DNA of 64,000 nt from Antilocapra americana (Eukaryota; Chordata; Mammalia; Artiodactyla; Antilocapridae). Both the position numbers and the translations under genes were made by a program. Numbering within the stretch: position 1 is the first letter of the stretch; every line of letters starts with the position of its first letter. This document shows, in pieces, positions 24,813 to 35,642 of the stretch. Location of the stretch: assembly GCA_007570785.1 (NCBI GenBank), contig ML664157.1, forward strand, positions 5,417,424 to 5,481,423. The letters run 5' to 3'. The notes under the pieces are model-generated. The model was not told where the DNA came from and did no database searches. It worked only from the letters and a program-made list of their open reading frames with translations.

Positions 24813-25544
24813 TGAACCACATTTTTATTCATGGTGGTCTGTGTGCAGCCTCCAGAGAGGCCATGGGCCCTGCGTGAAGCACCTGATGAAGGGTTGATGG
24901 GCTCAGCGAAGCAGCCATCCTGTGCTTTGTGATGTCACTCCTTGTAAGAGCTGGAGGGGCCCCCACAGGTCTCTGAGGACTTGTGCAACTGTGCATACCC
25001 CTGAGGTTGTTGAGACTTTTGTGATGAGACCTCTCTCTTTGGGAGCCCCCTGCTTGTCATTGTCCCAGTGGGGGCTTGAGGCCCCCCCAGAGGAATTTGG
25101 CTTGTTGTGTCAGGTGTGGGCTGGAGGCCATCCACTGGGTGTTTGTCCCTGCTCTATGTCTGCTGTGTGTTGGGGTCATGGGCACTGTTCACTTCGTGCC
25201 TCAGTTTTCCTTTTTGTTTTCTACCCTTGTTGGAGCCCTGCAGTGTCCATCTCCTGGGATACAGTGAGAAATAGAAAGGTCATCGTCCTTGTAAGGTCAT
25301 ACGTAGCGAGATGCCACACACATGGTAAAGGAGTGTAAGGGCCCAGGAGGTGCCTGTTCGCTTCGGGGTCAAGGATAGTTAGCCGGCCGTATGTGGGCTG
25401 CTGTGGCCCCTGTATGGATGTATTGTTTCTGTGGGGCCGGGGAGTGTGGGAGTGGCTATGGAAGTTTTGAAAATAATCAGTAATATGACAGAAGAGACTG
25501 GATTTAAGGTTTCTCTTGAGAACATCAGAAGGTCTCTGGTAGAT

Positions 25545-25690
25545 AGTTGTTAAGAATAGATGGTTAGGTTCAGAAACCAGAGTCTGAATTAGTCTTATCC
25601 TTGCTACTTACAAGCTGTTTGACCCCATGCAAGTTGCTTAACTTCTCTGTTTCTCAGCTTCTTTATATCTTAATTGGAAATAGCTATAGC
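25545..25690 (+). repeat. MIR remnant interrupted by a Bov-tA
   Basis: 'cttgctacttacaagctgtt', 'gcaagttgcttaacttctct' and 'gtttctcagcttctttatat' are MIR. The sequence after the SINE ('cttgacaggcttcctgg') looks like the MIR continuation. Confidence 0.55.
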
Positions 25691-25700
25691 ACTTGATAGG

Positions 25701-25900
25701 CCTTCCCAGATGGCTCAGTGGTAAAGAATCCACCTGCAGTCCAGAAGATGCAGGTTTGATCTCTAGGTCCGGAAGGTCCCTTGGAGTAGGAAATGGCAAC
25801 CCACACCAGTATTCTTGCTTGGGAGATCCCATGGACAGAGGAGACTGGTGGGCTATAGTCCATGGAGTTGCAGAGTCAGACATGACTGAGCATGCACACA
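25701..25900 (+). mobile_element. Bov-tA SINE inside a MIR
   Basis: Complete. Target duplication tagcacttgatagg 25687-25700 and tagtacttgacagg 25901-25914 (two mismatches). Confidence 0.9.
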
Positions 25901-26129
25901 TAGTACTTGACAGGCTTCCTGGAATTATTAATTGAAACAGTATGCTTAAATATCTTTAAAAAAAAAAAAAGATCTTGACACGCTTCCCTGGTCTATAGTA
26001 AATAGTAGATAATGTGTGCTGTTTTTGTGGTTGCTGGTGCTGATTTTACTATCGCTATGGCTACCAGCTAGCAACTCTGGGCCCAAATTCCCTCCTTTGC
26101 CAACAGTTGGCACTGAGTAGTAGATGAGT

Positions 26130-26157
26130 GCCCCCCCGCCCCCCCACCAGGGGGGAC
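26130..26157. other. C7-G-C7 / G6 palindromic run
   Basis: gcccccccgccccccc is followed by ACCA and then six G, so a six-pair C/G stem with a four-base loop is possible. Confidence 0.7.
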
Positions 26158-26289
26158 ACGAACTTTCCAGGTAACCATAGATCATGTTACTGCCTGTCGC
26201 CTTATATGTGTCCTGCTCCCTTAATAACAGTTGTGTTTGTCTCTTGTTGACAGATCCCACTGTTGGGCATTCATGTCCAGGAGTGCTGT

Positions 26290-26460
26290 GCTTTATGGTT
26301 CTTAACATGTGGCCCAAATTGAAAGCATCCTTATCTCCTCTCCTGGAAACTTCTTCTCAGTTTTCAGCCCAGACCTAGTGAATCAGAAACTCTGGGGGCA
26401 GGCCTCGTGATCTACTCCTAGAGCTAGTTCTGGTACCTTTTAAAGTTTGACTACTGATTT
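26290..26460. repeat. MER20-like DNA transposon remnant
   Basis: 'cagacctagtgaatcagaaa' followed by 'ctctgggggcaggcc' is the diagnostic MER20-type centre. The ends are diverged. Confidence 0.45.
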
Positions 26461-27996
26461 CCCACATGTGCTATATTCATATTACCTATGTTTGGCTTCC
26501 ATGTAAAATTTAAAATGTTGTGTTTTGTTTTTAGGCACTTCAAATGATGTGTAAATTCCACGCTTTTCCTCAGTAGGGCTGCTTTTCAACGTGCTCCCTA
26601 AGCTGTCCCACACCACTGGGTGTGGGTTCCTCTGCTTGGAGGTTTTGTTCTGGTGACTTTGATCTGTTAACTTACTGGAGGAATACAGTTCACCCAGGGT
26701 GATAGGTGAGAGAAGTTTAGAAAGAAGACCTTAGAAAGTTATGAAACAAGCTTCATTTAAATGAATCTGGAATGTGTGAAGTGATGAGATTAACACGACT
26801 GAATTGAACAATTATTTTATATTCTGATGTCACAATCACTGTATCAGCCAGCTAACTCCTGTGAGCTGGGGATTCACGCTGCTGCTCTGTCTCGTCCTTC
26901 CCCCTTCACAGTGCTTTCTCTTGGTGTCCAAAGAATAATTCTATGTCAGGGCAGTATACTCTCCTACTTCCCCTGCATCAGGGGTATTTGGAAGGCCTTA
27001 TTCAGGATAAATATTGACATTTTAGACTTTTACAAAAGCCTTTAATTGTGCTATGAGCTTACAGAGTTGACCAAAGCTACTATTTTTCCGCCACCTGTCT
27101 TCTGTGTCATTAATGAATATGGCTATAGTGCCCCTTTCTGTGAGTCTTCTAGCTTTTAGTATTTGTGATTGCTAGTTTGGGAAGTTCTTCTCAGGTAGTT
27201 GCTTTTCATTTTGTGAATGTGATTTTAAGATGACTCTTCTGTAAGTTCTTGGTAGATTATTTCGTTCTATACCTCAGATACTCTCCTTTTGACTGTAATA
27301 TTACTATAATGGAATAAAAAATAAATATCTCCAGGGGGCAGGTTTGCTTCTGAAATTTTATCTTGAAAGATATTTCTAAAATATATTTCTTGTCTATATC
27401 CATTCAGTGTATATTGAAACTGTTTAGATGTAAAATATACATAGGTTATATCACCAAGCCTAGTTTGATGGGTGGCTTAGATGTAGTTACTTACAATGCA
27501 TTATTAGAGTCTGCTTATGATCACATAATGTACTCAGTAAAGGTAACATGGATTTAGTGGCATCTCTAATAGTCATTATGACTTAATTCTTTTTGCAAAT
27601 GAAAATCAGGCACTCAAAATACTTTCTAAGAGTTTTGCTGATTGTGATATGCTACAGTTACAAATTTTATTTAACCAAAACCAACAGTACATAACCTAAG
27701 CATTTTGTCAGTGGCTCTAAAACTGAAATGATGATAGACGTTAGCCCCCAAGCTATATGTGTACTATTCAGTAATCCTCCTTCCTTCCTGGTCGTTCACC
27801 AGTGAACCTAGGAATGCCCCCGCTTCCCAGGCTTCTGTGTACATACATAGGAGACCAACTGAAAAGAGCTTGCGCTTTTAAGACATTTTTGTTATGTTTT
27901 GAAAAGTAAATCATCTGTGAGAATTGCCTTCCCTTTTGCTTTTCTGGTATATATATAAAAATAAAGGTAGTTTGGTTTAGTATATTTTATCAAATA

Positions 27997-28002
27997 TTTA
28001 TT
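27997..28002 (-). terminator. Candidate distal poly(A) signal of P2RY13
   Basis: Minus-strand AATAAA about 1.7 kb past the P2RY13 stop. That distance is close to the long 3'UTR of the human transcript as I remember it. A nearer AATAAA lies at 29517-29522, about 180 nt past the stop. I cannot choose between them from sequence. Confidence 0.3.
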
Positions 28003-29516
28003 GATTGCACAATGGGCCACACACTCTCTGCCCTCAAAAGTGCACATAGGTTACTAAAAGTAGATACATCTGTGAATCAGTAATTACAAAGCAGTGTGAT
28101 CATTACAGTATTTGAGGTATGACAATATACAGATGAGGGAGTGATCGGGTTTGGGGCGATGGTGGGAGGTTAGCTAGGTGAGATTTCATGGACTGAGGGA
28201 TGGCAACTGAGAGTTCCATGGATGGGTAAACGTTTTCTTGCTGAGTCAGAGGGAAATTTACAGGTTCATTGACAAAATAGGATAAATAGGAGCATAGCAT
28301 TTTCTGATAGTTATTAACTTATATAAGAGAGTTCCAGGGATGGAAGAACAGTTAGGAGAAAAAGCTAGAAAGGTCGGCCAAGTTCTAGGATCTTTGGGGC
28401 CATGGCAGAAGATGTGGGCTTCACGTTCTGATGGTTGTGTTGGAGCTACTGGCTTATCTGCAGAGCATGAGTACTCCTTTGTACACTTTATCTAGAAGGC
28501 ACAAATCAGCACCCACAATTTCAGATGAACATACTTTGAGTTTTTTTTTTTTTTTTTAACCACAAAGGGGTTCGGGAAAATGCAGAGATATATAAGTACA
28601 AGGAGGTCATCATCCTCCAAAAATTCCCCAGTATAGATATTACTGATGGTGGGTCAGCATTTCTATCTGTATACGTACCAAGAAATGGCATAATGACATA
28701 TTCTATTTAAAAATATTAGTAATTGATTATCTGTTGAAAGTATCATGGGTGATACCAAGAAAACACGACATGTTTTCTGTCTTTAAAACATGTTGCCTTT
28801 CTTAAAGAATCCTGACCATCATTAGAGGATGCATTCAAGAGTACTGGTAACTGTAGGAAATCTGCATTGCGATTCTACTCAGATGTGGGAGAAGTAGCTG
28901 TTTTCAACCAGAGATGTGAGGAAAGAACAAGGAGGTGCTGGAAGGCTTTGCTAAATAGGTGGAATATTGAACCACTGTTAGAGTATCTGCTGGGCAGAGG
29001 GAAGATTCCAAAGAATAAGAATACAGTATTCTTGCTCTTGAATTGTACACACTTAGGATGTATTACAGTGTTTTATATGACTAAATAATGCTGCTTGTGC
29101 ATCCTATAGCATAGTGGCATATTGGGAAAGAGGCCGTTTGTAATTGTAAGGAGAAATACCTTCATCTGGAGTCAAAAGGCTTTCTGACCTACTCCCCAGA
29201 GGCTTTCCATCTAGCATCCGTTTCAACCGCTAGATTCAGTTTTCACCAAAGGACCTGCAAGTTGTTTTTTTTGTTGGTTTTTAAAATTGGCAGGTGGGAT
29301 ACAAAAGCAATAGTGTTGTTTGAGTTACATGTGCAAAAGAACGTGAAGCGGCATTTTAGAGTGAAGGAATATATTTTTTTATATTAAAAAAAATGTGTTT
29401 TTAGAAACATACATTTCTCCACAATAGACCTTTTCCAAAGTGGAAGTGAATGCTCTTGAAAAGGTGACCTCTAGTGGCTACCGTTTGCTTTCTATTGTGC
29501 TTTCTCTTACTGAGGC

Positions 29517-29522
29517 TTTATT
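29517..29522 (-). terminator. Candidate proximal poly(A) signal of P2RY13
   Basis: Minus-strand AATAAA, about 180 nt downstream of the P2RY13 stop codon. It would give a short 3'UTR and is an alternative to the signal at 27997-28002. Confidence 0.25.
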
Positions 29523-29699
29523 CTGCTTATGAATAGATTACAGTGGAATTAAAGTTGATATGATCCTTTCTGTAAACCAGCATAGTAAAAAGTAACAAAA
29601 CTTTTGTTCTAATCCATTGTTTTTCATTGCCTAGGTTTGATTTCCAAGTAAATTGTCATTTGAAGTCTCATCAATAAATAGTTAACCAGGATAAAGTTA

Positions 29700-30701
29700 T
29701 CAGCCTAGGGTTATATTGTCCGACTGACTCGTATGATTTTCCTGAGTGAATGCTGCATTCTGTCTCCCTTTCATGCACGGTATCCTCTCTCTGAATCTTT
29801 TACATAAGAATATATATATTAAGGGATCCATGCAAATGTTAGTTGCTGCCAAAAAGAGAGTTGTTTCTTTAGCTAGAAACAGTTGACTTTGCAGTCGACA
29901 GTCAGTCTTACTGTTGGTTTGACTGTGAGTATATGGGATCCTGGAGAAGTGAAACGGAGCAAAACACACAAAGAAGACAGCCACGACCACAAACACTTTA
30001 CCTTCTAGCCTTTTGTTGTTCTTGCTGTCCTTACTCTTGGATCTCCTGTAAGAATCATACACCTTTTTTGCAATAATCGTATAGAACAGAAGCATTAGGA
30101 CAAAAACAGTCCAGAAGATGAACTGGGAAACGTAATTCACTGCTTCATGCCATTTCAGCCCCAGAGGACCCTTTAAGGAGGCACACTTTTTCACAGAAGA
30201 TGGTGTTGCTTCCTTGTTGCTCAAGATCATGTTTGGCAGCGAAAGGAGGAACAAAAAGAGCCAGATGAAGGTTGAGATCCCTTTGGCAAAAGCAGGTTTT
30301 TGTATGAAGAATTTTCCGAAAGGTCTGATGATCTTGAGGAACCTGTCAAAGGCTATGAGCCCCAGCAGTGTAATGCCCACGTACATGGTGTCATAAAAGA
30401 TAACGGCAGAGAAACGACACACGAAGGCTCTGAGCTGCCAGGGTCCGAGACGAGCGTCGGAGAGGATTTTAAATGGAAGCATGAGCGTCATTATCAAGTC
30501 AGCCACCAAAGTGTTTTTGAGGTATACGACGAAGGTGGAGGAGCTGGGAATATGAATGAACACCCACAGGGCCAAAGTGTTCAGCAGGATACCCATGAAG
30601 AAGACCACAGTGTAGATGGCCGGGAACACCAGCTGTGCTGTCTTCAGGTCTCTGGGGCACCGCTCAGACCCGTTGAAGCCCTTCATCACTGTCACATTCA
30701 T
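29700..30701 (-). CDS. P2RY13: P2Y purinoceptor 13 (ADP-responsive Gi-coupled GPCR), complete coding sequence
   Basis: The gene encodes a 333-residue class A GPCR of the plasma membrane that responds to ADP and couples to Gi; it is known from myeloid cells, microglia and liver. Seen: sequons at N2 (NVT) and N10 (NGS), seven hydrophobic segments, C95 and C173 for the conserved TM3-ECL2 disulfide, DRF at 119-121 instead of the usual DRY, the P2Y12-group motif HFSRIPYT near 251-258 with K278-E279 in TM7, and DPLIY at 292-296. The near-identical core and the ITLG end match human P2RY13. The ATG at 30701 sits in a strong context (ACC before, A after). The exon starts at 30716 after a clear acceptor (ttttctaacag), leaving 15 nt upstream, in frame and open. 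It is antisense within a MED12L intron, about 9 kb downstream of its paralogue P2RY12 in transcription order. No frameshift or stop is present. Confidence 0.97.
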   Translation of the reverse strand: MNVTVMKGFNGSERCPRDLKTAQLVFPAIYTVVFFMGILLNTLALWVFIHIPSSSTFVVYLKNTLVADLIMTLMLPFKILSDARLGPWQLRAFVCRFSAVIFYDTMYVGITLLGLIAFDRFLKIIRPFGKFFIQKPAFAKGISTFIWLFLFLLSLPNMILSNKEATPSSVKKCASLKGPLGLKWHEAVNYVSQFIFWTVFVLMLLFYTIIAKKVYDSYRRSKSKDSKNNKRLEGKVFVVVAVFFVCFAPFHFSRIPYTHSQTNSKTDCRLQSQLFLAKETTLFLAATNICMDPLIYIFLCKRFRERIPCMKGRQNAAFTQENHTSQSDNITLG

Positions 30702-31171
30702 GGTCTCCAGTGTCGGCTGTTAGAAAACATAGACACCAAGTAAAACAAGCGTTTCATGGTTTCAGAATGCTGCTTGTTAAAAATAGACTTTAGGTTTGCA
30801 GCATGTTTGCACCTTAAATTTATTCATCACACTTGGTAAATCAGTTGAGAAAGCACGTGTTGTTTCTGGCTAGCATTTTTAAAGCCCATAGTACAGTTCT
30901 GGTACTTATTTAACAGCCCCATTACTTTCCCACCCTAATGAAATCCAAATAACAGATTCTACCCCATTCACAGGTTCTACTTTTAATTAACATGGCAATA
31001 AAATAAAACTGGCCAAGAGGTAGAAGTATTCATGTTGGATTGCTGTACGTTGTGTCATTTCCTCTGCTTATAATCTATGGTTTATAGACTGTTAACCTTA
31101 AAGCATTTTCCCCTCTTGAACATATTCTATCGTTTATAAGCAAGCTACTCATAGTAACAATTGAAATTCAC

Positions 31172-31240
31172 CTTTGTTTGGAAGGAAACTCAGCTCAGTG
31201 TCTTCCGATCGATCGAAGCAGTCATTAGTTCAGCCCAGGA
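31172..31240 (-). other. P2RY13: P2RY13 upstream exon (3' part; 5' limit unknown)
   Basis: On the minus strand the sequence ends CAAACAAAG and is followed by gtgaat, a good splice donor. With the acceptor at 30717-30718 this gives a 455-nt intron. The exon carries an ATG at 31225-31223 followed by codons reading MTASIDRKTLS, recognisably related to the MTAAIRRQRELS start of the 354-residue human P2RY13. Here the frame closes at TGA 31192-31190. The remaining six codons of the exon and the five codons of exon 2 before the 333-aa start stay in register. The transcription start cannot be set from sequence alone; the quoted end is only the part I can support. Confidence 0.7.
31190..31225 (-). other. 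Upstream ORF of P2RY13 (11 codons plus stop)
   Basis: ATG ACT GCT begins at 31225 and the frame stops at TGA 31192-31190, within the upstream exon. The start context is weak (C at -3, A at +4), while the main ATG at 30701 has A at -3. Leaky scanning would therefore be expected to reach the receptor start. In human the homologous ATG is the annotated start of a longer receptor, so this uORF is the relic of that reading frame. Confidence 0.6.
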
Positions 31241-31282
31241 AAGGCATATGAAGCAAATGCTGTTCTGCTTTCTTATAGCAAG

Positions 31283-31298
31283 CTTCCTTCCTCATTTT
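31283..31298 (-). promoter_or_regulatory. Candidate PU.1/ETS site upstream of P2RY13
   Basis: The minus strand reads AAAATGAGGAAGGAAG, a purine-rich GAGGAAG core with an A-rich 5' flank, which is the form preferred by PU.1. It lies about 60-75 nt upstream of the uORF start. P2RY13 is a myeloid/microglial gene, so a PU.1 box at its promoter is reasonable, but this is a motif match only. Confidence 0.35.
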
Positions 31299-31739
31299 CA
31301 CATGTGCAGTGAGCTCCATTAGAACCTCTTCATATGTAATCCTTTGAGGATTCTCTAATAAGGAAACTCTTTATTTTAAACTTATGTACTGTTACTGTAC
31401 TATGGTTTGAATAAATCAGTTTAGTTGTAGTCATTTTTAATATTTTTATCATATAATAATTTTCCTACAGTTTATCTTCTCTACATGTTCAATGAAATTT
31501 TTAATGCCTTATAATAACAGGAGGGAGAAATATAAAGAAAATAGCCCTAAATTATAGGAGAGTGAGTGTTGACTCTACAATCAGACAGCACCATCGTCTG
31601 CACCCTTGTAGACTGCTTTATTCAGAAATTTGTGTTCATTGTGATGACCTGATGATTTCTATAGACATTCATCATAGTCTTTTGTTTGGTCTTTCAGCCT
31701 TTGAGAGATGAAGTGACATATTTTCTAAGAGGTAAGGCC

Positions 31740-31930
31740 TATTAGACCGAGATTTTGGGGGTTAGAATTTCAGATTCACCACTTACTGGGTAGTAGATAA
31801 TAGACAAATGGTTTAGTAGCTTTCTGCCTCATTTTCCCCATCTGTACAATGGGTTCAATAGTAGTACACACTTCAGTGGTTGGAGACTGAGATGAGAGCC
31901 TAGAATAGTGCTGACTATATGTGAAGCATG
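31740..31930 (+). repeat. MIR SINE remnant
   Basis: 'attcaccacttactgggtag', 'ctgcctcattttccccatct' and 'gtacaatgggttcaatagta' match the MIR core. Confidence 0.6.
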
Positions 31931-32404
31931 AGAAAAATGTCAGCTGCTCACTGCTCTGGTGAGTGGACTGCAGATTTAGATGGAGACACACTGTTTTACT
32001 TACGAGAAAGCCATGTTTTGAACTCGATTCCTGTATTTGTGACTTTGCAAAGTGCTAAAGATTTCAGGAATTTCATCAACCTTGAGCTGAGTTCTGTAAA
32101 ATTTTTGAAAAGATGTAATTGCTGCTTTTGTAAAGAGAAAGTTGTTGTCTATGAGAAAATGTTTCCTCACTAGATAAAGGGAATGAGGAAATCAGGAGAT
32201 CTTATGAGGTAATGTGGAGTTCTCCATGGTGAGTTTCACTTCGTATTTCCTGCTGTGAGTTTTACCACAGGATTGGACCAGACTGTTGTATTGGCTTGAT
32301 TGAGCTTTTTCAGTGAATTCTGAGAATTCAGTATTCTGCTGGACATTTTTCTGAGAGAATAGGATGCCTAGTAATTGGGGTTGGAACGAGTATTGTGGTG
32401 GCAT

Positions 32405-32966
32405 AGTTTAAAAATTGGTGTTTTGGCAGATGAATGGATAAGAAACTTGTGGTATATATACACTATGGAATATTACTTAGCTATTAAAAAGAATGCATTT
32501 GAATCAGTTCTAATGAGGTGGATGAAACTGGAGCCTATTATACAGAGTGAAGTAAGTCAGAAAGAAAAACATCGATACAGTATATTAATGCATATAAATG
32601 GAATTTAGAAAGATAGTAATGATGACCCTATATGCGAGACAGCAGAAGAGACACAGATGTTAAGAACAGACTGTTGGACTCTATGGGAGAAGGTGAGGGT
32701 GGGATGATTAGAGAGAATAGCATTGAAACATGTATATTATCACATGTGAAATAGATCACCAGTCCAGGTTTGATGCATGAGACAGGGTGCTCAGGGCTGG
32801 TGCACTGGGATGACTCTGAGGGATGGGGTGGGGAGGGAGGTGGGAGCGGGGTTCAGGATGGGGAAAACATGTGTACACCCATGGCTGATTCTTGTCAATG
32901 TATGGCAAAACCACTACAATATTGTAAAGTAATTAGCCTCCAATTTAAATAAATAAATTTAAGAAA
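32405..32966 (+). mobile_element. Bovine-type L1 3' end (L1-BT like)
   Basis: It contains the last part of ORF2 (LWYIYTMEYYLAIKKNAFES) and the characteristic 3'UTR phrases 'ccagtccaggtttgatgcat', 'gtatggcaaaaccactacaa' and 'taattagcctccaattt' with an A-rich end. 5'-truncated. Confidence 0.88.
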
Positions 32967-33098
32967 AACTGATGTTTGACTTAGATAAATTGTTTCTTGG
33001 AAATATAGATTTCGAGTTTTATTGACGTAATGGAACATAATTAAAACATATCCTTTTGTTTGCTTCAGTAGAGAATGAAAACAAACTTAAGTTTAAAT

Positions 33099-33557
33099 AG
33101 AGGGATTCAGTTCAGTTCAGTTCATTTGCTCAGTTGTGTCCCACTCTTTGCGACCCCATGAACTGCAACACACCAGGCCTCCCTGTCCATCACCAACTCC
33201 CAGAGTTTACCCAAACTTGTGTCCATTGAGTCAGTGATGCCATCCAACCATCTCATCCTCTGTCATCCCCTTCTCCTCCTGCCCTCAATCTTTTCCCACA
33301 TCAGGGTCTTTTCCAATGAGTCAGCTTGTTGCATCAGGTGGCCAAAATATTGGAGTTTCATCTTCAACATCAGTCCTTCCAATGAACACCCAGGACTGAT
33401 TTCCCTTAGGATGGACTGGTTGGATCTCCTTGCAGTCCAAGGGACTCTCAAGAGTCTTCTCTAACACCATAGTTCAAAAGCATCAATTCTTCTGCGCTCA
33501 GCTTTCTTTATAGTCCAACTCTCACATCCATACATGACTACTGGAAGATCTATGTAA
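33099..33557 (-). mobile_element. BovB 3'-end fragment
   Basis: Antisense BovB starting with the (TTCAG)n tail and running back to the 'cacatccatacatgac' region, about 450 bp. Possible target duplication ttaagtttaaat 33087-33098 and ttaagtataaat 33558-33569 (11 of 12). The coding part on the minus strand is broken. Confidence 0.88.
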
Positions 33558-33929
33558 TTAAGTATAAATTTCCTGATGGCTCCAAATCCATTATTTAGAT
33601 GCAGGTTTGGAATAGTTTCAGTTTAAACAAGGGCAGTGCTGTAGAAGTTAGTTTCATAATATGAAAACTGGAAATCACTTTTTGGTCAAATTTCAAAATG
33701 CCAAAGAGTGGGAAACCTCAAAAGAGGAAGTGATTTACAGTGGCATTTCTAGAGTTACAGAAGTATCTTCTCTTAAATGTAGGTTTCAAAATGTTTGACC
33801 ATAGGAAGTATCCAACAGCCTCCTTTATGTCTGTGTGCTTCGTACATGTTAGCCAATGGTCTCTTAGTTCACAGCAGTGCTGGTACCCACTGGTGGAGGG
33901 TCCTCTGCCTTTGATGCTGCTCCTGAGAG

Positions 33930-34180
33930 GCTGTGATGTAACAGGAGCACTACTCAGGAGCCAGAGTGCCTGAGTTCATTTCCTTGTATTCCAACTTACT
34001 TTTCTTGTGACCTTGGTCAAGTTACTTGTGCTCTCTATGAAACCATTGCCCCCTCATAACAATGAAAATAAATAATAGCATTTGCTTCATTGGGTTGTTA
34101 AGGGAATAAGTATTTTGAATGTTTGCCAAGTGCTTTGAAGAATGCTTGTCAAATGGTTGATGTTAGTAAGGTTCTTGTTA
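33930..34180 (+). repeat. MIR SINE remnant
   Basis: 'gtgaccttggtcaagttact', 'cattgggttgttaagggaat' and 'gccaagtgctttgaagaatg' follow the MIR consensus order. Confidence 0.6.
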
Positions 34181-34413
34181 AGTGAAATTAAAAATGGAGT
34201 GCTCTCTGTACCTGTGGGGACAACCCACTAAAGGAGTGAATCAAAGAAGATACCATGAAAGGTCCTAGAAATTATTCTGATTTGGCAGGTTCCTAAACAA
34301 AACTTCTAAAGTCTCATCAAGCCCAAAGGGAATTTAGTCAAAACCAATGAAATCACACTAGCTATACTGTTCTAAGTGATTATGTGGACTTTCTTAAGGA
34401 AATCAGTCCTGAA

Positions 34414-34692
34414 TATTCAGGGAAGGACTGATGCTGAAGTGAAGCTCCAATACTTTGGCCACCTGATGTGAAGAACTGACTCATTTGAAAAGACCCTGAT
34501 GCTGGGAAAGACTGAAGGCAGGAGGAGAAGGGGATGACAGAGGATGAGATGGTTAGATGGCATCACAGACTCGAATACAAGTTTGAGCAAGCCCCAGGAG
34601 ATGGTGAAGGACAGGGAAGCCTAGTGTGAAGCCTAGTGTGCTGCAGTCTATGGGGTCGCAAAGAGCTGGACATGACTGAGCGACTGAACTGA
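34414..34692 (+). mobile_element. BovB 3'-end fragment
   Basis: Sense BovB C-terminal and tail sequence ('ctccaatactttggccacct' to 'gagcgactgaactgaa'). It carries a 12-bp tandem duplication, gaagcctagtgt, near 34617. Confidence 0.85.
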
Positions 34693-34800
34693 ATTCTTAC
34701 AACAAGTTCAGAGATCCATCCCAGTTTACAGATGCGAAAATGGAATCGCAGGCATTAAGCAGGTTGCTCAAAGTCCTGCAACTGAAGCCCTCTGCAAACC
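34693..34800 (-). repeat. MIR SINE remnant
   Basis: Antisense MIR: 'atcccagtttacagatgcga', 'aaatggaatcgcaggcatta', 'gttgctcaaagtcctgcaac'. Confidence 0.5.
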
Positions 34801-35335
34801 CACACAGTTTGGTTCCAGAGCCCCCTTGCTTGGGACCAGCTCTTCTCTCTTCTGACTGCCAGAGATAGGATGAGTGTGGGATTGCTTATCAAATTCAGGA
34901 GTTTTTGAGCTGGGTATTTCTTACTGCTAAGTGAGGAGGTATAATCCACTTTCATGGACTTGTGAAACTCTTTGTATCAAAGTGAGGTACTCAGTTGAAA
35001 ATATGAATTGGTTCACAGCGGTGTGATCAGGAGAGAGTTAAATATATAAGGAAAAGTAATAGAAATTAGAAGCCTGCCAAATGGGAATAAAAGAAGAATT
35101 TGTCGTCTCCTTAGGGATTGTCTTTTGGATCAAACCCAACAGTATAAAGTTCCTGTCAATGTAACCAGTACCATGTAAATAATAATTGAAAAGATGAGGA
35201 AGTATTTGCTTTCAGTTGAAATGAGAGTCAGTGTTGGAACTCTTGTTGCCTTTTACTTCCCACTGAAGGATACCATGGTGCTTTCCCAGATTATATGAAA
35301 GTGTTTAAAATTCCGCAGTGAATTAACCCAAGGTG

Positions 35336-35642
35336 AAAGTGAAGTGAAAGTTGCTCAGTTGTGTCCAAGTCTTTGCGACCCCATGGACTCCATGAATTCT
35401 CTAGGCCAGAATACTGGAGTGGGTAGCCTTTCCCTTCTCCAAGGATCTTCCCAACCCAGTGATCAAACCCAGGTCTCTCGCATTGCAGATGGATTCTTTA
35501 CCCCCTGAGCCACAGGGAAGCCCAAGAACATTGGAGTGGGTAGCCTATCCCTTCTCCGGTAGATCTTCCTGACCTAGGAATCGAACCAGGGTCTCCTGCA
35601 TTGCAGGCGGATTCGTTACCAACTGAGCTATCAGGGAAGCCC
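35336..35642 (-). mobile_element. Bov-tA SINE with duplicated tRNA-like head
   Basis: Antisense element. The part from 'ggagtgggtagcctttccct' to 'gagccacagggaagccc' is repeated as a second, diverged copy at about 35528-35642. Both copies lie inside one target duplication, taacccaaggtg at 35324-35335 and 35643-35654. Confidence 0.9.

Noticed and set aside
30300..30743. A 147-codon plus-strand ORF
   Set aside because: It is the antisense shadow of the P2RY13 coding sequence.
32375..32608. A plus-strand ORF with WYIYTMEYY
   Set aside because: It is the end of L1 ORF2, part of the 5'-truncated L1 at 32405-32966.
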